From the NCBI GenBank assembly GCA_003344405.1, contig NOWV01000056.1, forward strand, positions 248,001 to 312,000: a stretch of DNA of 64,000 bases. The letters run 5' to 3'. Below, piece after piece: positions 59,463 to 64,000 of this stretch; positions within the stretch are counted from its first letter, which is position 1; each line of letters begins with the position of its first letter. The position numbers were made by a program, and so were the translations under genes. Source of the DNA: Trichoplax sp. H2. Lineage: Eukaryota > Placozoa > Uniplacotomia > Trichoplacea. Below the pieces are notes generated by a model. The model ran no database searches. It was not told the DNA's origin and saw nothing but the letters and a program-made list of their open reading frames with translations.

Positions 59463-62400
59463 TTAACGACGTCGCGGACGCAATTGTCTAGTAATAACTT
59501 CTGCAGTTTTATCTGTTTCCTTATGTGATAGTTCATCCTGTATAGTAAATTATAGATTGTAATATGTCAGAAGTCATTCTACTTGAATGTAGTAATTGAT
59601 CAAGAACCAATTTCTATAAATTCATATAAAAATCACGTGGTAAATGATGTCAAACGCACCATAGCAGCAGTGAATTCATTCAAATCTTGCACTTTATATA
59701 GTTTTCTTTTCGGTTTGGCAGGTGGTATGTGCCTATCCGTACTATTTTCAACTATAGCATGTTCCTCTTTCGTTTTCTTTTTACCTTAGTTATTAAATAA
59801 GCATGTTATACACTGTTTTAAAGCATCAACAGACGAAAATTTGTAAATTTATGACACTTCAATCGTATGATTGATATTGGAATGCAAGAATACATTCGAT
59901 CTAAGATCAGTAACTGACACCTACTTGATCGACGCAGAGGAGAATTCTGAAGGAAATTGTTCATAACCTTATGTATACCGCGCTTCCCAGTACTGCTTTT
60001 CTTAGACGTAGAACAATTTTCCTCTCCCTATTTATATATTTGGAAAATTAAACCTATAACCTCATGAATTAAATAAAGAAAGCCCGCCATACCTTTAAAG
60101 AGAGCGGAATTCTCGATGGGGAGGGATCTTCTATTTGAGCAAGATTAGCAATTGCCTTCACTTTCGCAGTACGCATACTTCGTCTGTCGGTAATAAACCA
60201 GTTATTACTGTATGGTATACACATGTTAATAGCTATAACAAAATGATAAGGTAAGAAATCAGAGCGAAGAACTACTGCAGTAATTTTACCCAGCAACAGG
60301 AGTACTCGGGTTATCAAGTTTCAATGATTTTGGAGGGGAAGAGTTTTCTTCCTACGTAAATATCACAAAAGGTAACACGATTGAGACGACTACTACTGTA
60401 TATCTTGAGCTATAGAATGTAGGCCTACCGATTCTTCAACGTTACTTGAAATACGCTTCCTTCTAGTTCTTTTACTGGTAGCCGCAACAGATTTTTTCTC
60501 TCGAGTAGTTTGCACGTTCGATAATTTACTCGTTTCAGCTATTGTTATAGACTCTTCTACAGATGCTCGTGTTGTCTCTGCTATTTTGCTTATATTCTAA
60601 TTTGAATAAATTAGACAATATTAGAACACAATACAAGATCATAAAATTTAACGCACCATGTACATACCGCAGTTTTTGGAACGACTTCACTAGCTTTCGG
60701 TGTGTGGACTTTGTCACGATTCTCTGCTAGTAATACTTGTGGCGTACTTGCTCTAATTAAAGTTTCGTCCTATAAATTTATAAACAGTGATAATCCTTAA
60801 GAAATAAATAATTTAATATATTTAACTGGTGGAGTAGGAAGCTAAATAGTAAATAATTTACTTGTTGCTCATCTTCATGCTTGATGCTACTTTTCTTGGA
60901 GTGCTCCGACCGTTGATGCATGTGTTTAAGATCAGCTGATAATTTCTCCACTTTCTCACATAATTTGTTTTTTTCTTCTTGCATTTTTTCCTTGCTTTCA
61001 AGCAGATCATTTATTTGATCTTCCGAATTGGCCATATTATTTTTTAATTGACCAAGCGTGGTTAGCATTTCTGATTTTTCCTTCTCCAATTCCTCTTTCT
61101 CACCCTTGATTTTATTCAACGCACAGCGAAACTGGCCAACAATATCATCTTTTTCCTTACGCCATTCGATCATTTTTTGTTCATTTTCTTGAGCTTCATC
61201 GAGGGCTTGATTTGCTATCTCGACATCTTCGCTCAATCGAACAATTTCTGCTTTTAGCGCCTCGTTGGTTTTTTGTAAATTGTCATTTTGAAGAGAAATT
61301 TCAGAGATTTGTCGCTGTAGGGATTCACATTTAGAATCAACATTTACTTTAATTTTTTCTACATCTCGCAGCTTCTTTTTTAGTTCATTTTCATTATCGA
61401 ACGATTGTTGCTGCTTGCCTTCGAATACTCGAACTTTCGATTCTATTTCAGATTTACTTTCACGTTCCATCTTTAACGCGCAAGAGCTTGCTGTAATATC
61501 TGATTGCATGGATTTTACTTGACTTTCTAATGATTTAATTTTCTGTTTTGCGTCGTACAGCTCTTGCTGTACTTCCTGCACCCTGCTTTCTTTTTGGACT
61601 TGCTGTAATTTAATTTCGTCCGCATGTCTTTCGTCAGACGCCAAACGATTTTCCAATTTTTGTATTTGCTCTTCCAAAGTCTTCTTACATTCGATTAATT
61701 CTCCATTCTGCTGTTTCAAGGTAGATTTCTCATCTACAGAAATTTTGATTTTTCGATTTAAATCCTGGAGATTTGCTTCTAGGTCTTTGCGTTCTTTATA
61801 TAAGTTACTATTTTTCTTGGAAACGCTGTCAAGTTCCTCTGATATCTTGTTAAAGGCAATTTCTGACGACTTTGCGGCAGCCATCATTTCTTCTCTCGAT
61901 TGATTTAATTCCGCTATTTGCTGTAAATACTTTTTTTCGCAGTCGGTATTATTGGTCAAATATCCTTGAATCTCATTATTTTTTTCATCCAACTGTTTCA
62001 AAATGCTGTCGTATTTATTACGTAATACCGATACCTACGGAAAAGAAATTTACGATTGAAACTACGTGCATAAAGAGTAACATATACATTGCATAATCCG
62101 ATCATAGTTCCTTATTTCTATAAATACGAAATACTATACATACCTCTTCATGAACTTCGACAACGCGTTCTTCAGCGATCTTTGCTTTCTCGACGGTTTT
62201 ATCCAAAGTCTCTTCCGATTTATCCAATTTTTTTCTCAGTTCACTTAATTGATTGCGTAGATGCTGTCTTTGAGCAATTTCCTCAGATTTCACGGCCTCC
62301 AATTTATCGTCCTTGTCTTTAGCCAATTGTATCGTTCGCATATGTCTTCCAAGTAAATCTTTATGCTCTTCTTCCAGATTACTATATTTGTTACGAATTT

Positions 62401-64000
62401 CTTGTAGTTCTTTATTTGTTTTTGTCAGCGATTCATCGTTTATGTCTGCACTAAGGATTCGCTCGGATAGACTTTTCATTTCATTTTCCATCTCTCGTAT
62501 ATTATCAATTAATTTTGTATTTTCTTTAATCAAATCGTTAATTTGGTCTTGCTTTTTCTCATCATTGCTGTAATTTTCCCGATATTTAGTTGCAATTATT
62601 GTAAGTTCATCGTTTCGCTCCTTTATTGTTGCAATATCGGTACTCATAGTTTCAATTCGATTAAGTAATTGCTCGTTATCATTTTTAATCTTATCAATGA
62701 CTTCTTTATCAGCAGCAATGGTTTTTGTCATAGCCGCAATTTCTGCATGAGCTTTTATCAATTTTTCTTCTTCCTCATTCATAGACGATATTTTATTGGT
62801 TAATTCGTCAACTTTAGCTTCTGATTCATTATTACGATTTGTAAGTATTACCAATTGTTCTTGTACTTCTGTAACTGCTATATTTGCAGCCTCGAGGTCA
62901 GATAACGCAACATTATATTTACGTCTTAAATTTTCTAGTTCATCACTAGCTTCAGATGCTTCCGTAAATTTTCTTTTCGTTTCAGCTAATTGTTCCTTTA
63001 AGTCACTGATACATCTAGCCTTGTCAGAATTATCTGCCGTCAATTCTTCAAAATTTACTTTTGCTTCGTTTAAATTCTTTTCAGTATCACATAGTTGTTC
63101 AGAGCAGCTACCAAATTGATCTTTAACTCTGTTTAGCTCATCCACTTTATTAGTTAAATCCTTTTTAGTATCACATAGTTGTTCAGAGCAGCTACCAAAT
63201 TGATCTTTAACTCTGTTTAGCTCATCCACTTTATTAGTTAAATCCTGTTTAGTATCACATAGTTGTTCAGAGCAGCTATCAAATTGATCTTTAACTCTGT
63301 TTAGCTCATCCACTTTATTAGTTAAATCCTTTTGTAAATTGCCTAACATTTCTGATTTTGCTTCATTTTTAGTATTAAGATCCGATATTTGAATTTTTAA
63401 ATCTGACAGTTGTTGTAACAACGATAAATTTTCATCGGAAAGTTCACGTTTCTCCTTTGTAACATTGTGTACTTGATCGTTTAATTCGGCTATTTTTTGA
63501 GATTTGCTATCAATAACACTTTGAAGTTCTTGCTGATTAGAATCAGATTCTTCTCGTAGCAATTCATTGGCAGCTTTTAGGCTATCAATCTCATTACTGA
63601 CCGTAAGGCGCTCTTCATCAGTTGCTTGCAAAGTTTTTTCGAGCTGTTCCTTATACTGATTCAAGGCTTGACGAGCTTCTTTTAATTCATCTTCCATTGA
63701 TATTAATTTCGTAGATTTTCTTTGCTCTGATTCTTCAAGCTGACTCAGCTGATTCTGTAGAGCATCGATTTGGGCCTGCAAATCAGAACAACCATTTAAC
63801 TTGTCCTTCAATGATTTCTCATTGCCTATAAAGTCCTCATGAACTCTTCTTAATTCTTTCAATGCATCTTCCAAGAAAACAACTTCACCACATTTCTTTG
63901 AAACAGTTTCTTGTAATAAAGCATTGTCCTCTTCAAGACTCTGGACTCTTTGGTCAATTTCATCGAAAAAATTACACTGAACAGGCTGATCTGATGTTGC
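59463..64000 (-). CDS. Long coiled-coil protein, C-terminal part (5' end off window)
   Basis: Exons, 5' to 3': 62144-64000 (open to the edge), 60862-62034, 60668-60769, 60429-60596, 60290-60351, 60093-60183, 59925-60027, 59660-59784, 59463-59537. Phases close; 1251 residues are visible. About 1000 residues are almost pure heptad-repeat coiled coil rich in Glu, Lys, Gln, Leu and Asn, with almost no Pro. A ~240-residue Ser/Thr/basic tail follows, with STPQ, HTPKAS and STPV (proline-directed sites), basic patches KRTRRKR and KPKRKLY, SPLRRSS, and the end RPRRR. Such architecture fits nuclear, spindle, kinetochore or synaptonemal scaffolds (NUMA, CENP-E/F, KIF20B or SYCP1 types), but I cannot assign the family without the N terminus. 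The reading frame's first in-window Met is not the start. A tripled 28-residue segment lies inside (see repeat at 63055-63345). Confidence 0.8.
63055..63345 (-). repeat. Triplicated 84-bp (28-residue) coding repeat
   Basis: Three in-frame copies of an 84-bp unit in the coiled-coil gene begin (plus-strand word TAGCTCATCCACTTTATTAG) at 63134, 63218 and 63302. The protein unit is DLTNKVDELNRVKDQFGSCS followed by EQLCDTKK. The copies are nearly identical at DNA level, differing at single bases (GGT/GAT for Gly/Asp; AAG/CAG), so the expansion is recent. Twenty-eight residues are exactly four heptads, so coiled-coil register is preserved. The unit adds two cysteines per copy. Confidence 0.95.

Overview
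The window is nuclear DNA from an animal. It is AT-rich and uses the standard code (TAA, TAG and TGA all end frames). Genes are broken into many small exons by mostly short GT-AG introns. Gene families are metazoan: a Tks4/5-type PX+SH3 adaptor, DNA polymerase nu, SAXO1/2, TCERG1, NAGK, PPIL4 and a KIFC1-type kinesin-14. Compact intron-rich genes with near-human protein lengths, an AT-rich background and many GTACAGTAC-like palindromes make an early-branching animal, most likely a placozoan (Trichoplax/Hoilungia type), my best guess. That assignment is inference. I built the gene models by hand; in every multi-exon model the exon phases close without a frame break.

Layout, left to right. 1-2981: no firm gene, two unrecognised open frames and a ~154-bp tandem duplication. 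2982-7362 (+): 13-exon SH3PXD2-like scaffold of about 765 aa. 8077-14638 (-): 28-exon DNA polymerase nu (POLN-like), about 843 aa, found only by chaining very small exons. About 14840-16690: 12-copy ~154-bp satellite. 16690-20870: gene-poor, with a second degenerate array. 20874-22935 (+): SAXO1/2-like microtubule protein, 491 aa. 24746-29638 (-): TCERG1, 15 exons, 834 aa, three WW and six FF domains. 29.6-32.0 kb: divergent promoter region with GTAC palindromes, a 69-bp minisatellite and a foldback element. 32038-35304 (+): NAGK, 10 exons, 349 aa. 35505-36393 (+): possible small unknown gene ending tail-to-tail on PPIL4. 36390-39261 (-): PPIL4, 13 exons, 493 aa. 39.3-40.1 kb: large GTAC-palindrome array. 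41718-45050 (+): KIFC1-like kinesin-14, 10 exons, 660 aa. 45-50 kb: gene-poor. 50365-57602 (+): three intronless thiopurine-methyltransferase-family genes in tandem, separated by repeats. 59463-64000 (-): C-terminal 1251 aa of a long coiled-coil protein that runs off the right edge.

The genes do not form one pathway. TCERG1 and PPIL4 both belong to nuclear RNA processing. The kinesin-14 and perhaps the coiled-coil protein belong to spindle or chromosome mechanics. SAXO is ciliary, NAGK salvages amino sugar, POLN is a repair polymerase, and the TPMT cluster suggests lineage-specific small-molecule detoxification. Tandem repeats and palindromes concentrate in the intervals between divergent genes and around the TPMT copies.

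Most notable: a polymerase nu whose O-helix arginine is replaced by phenylalanine; three intronless TPMT paralogues in an intron-dense neighbourhood, one with a presequence-like leader; GTACAGTAC-type arrays in divergent promoters; three GC-AG introns; a 20-nt micro-exon; convergent genes that appear to share stop-codon bases; and a recently triplicated 28-residue (four-heptad) coiled-coil module.
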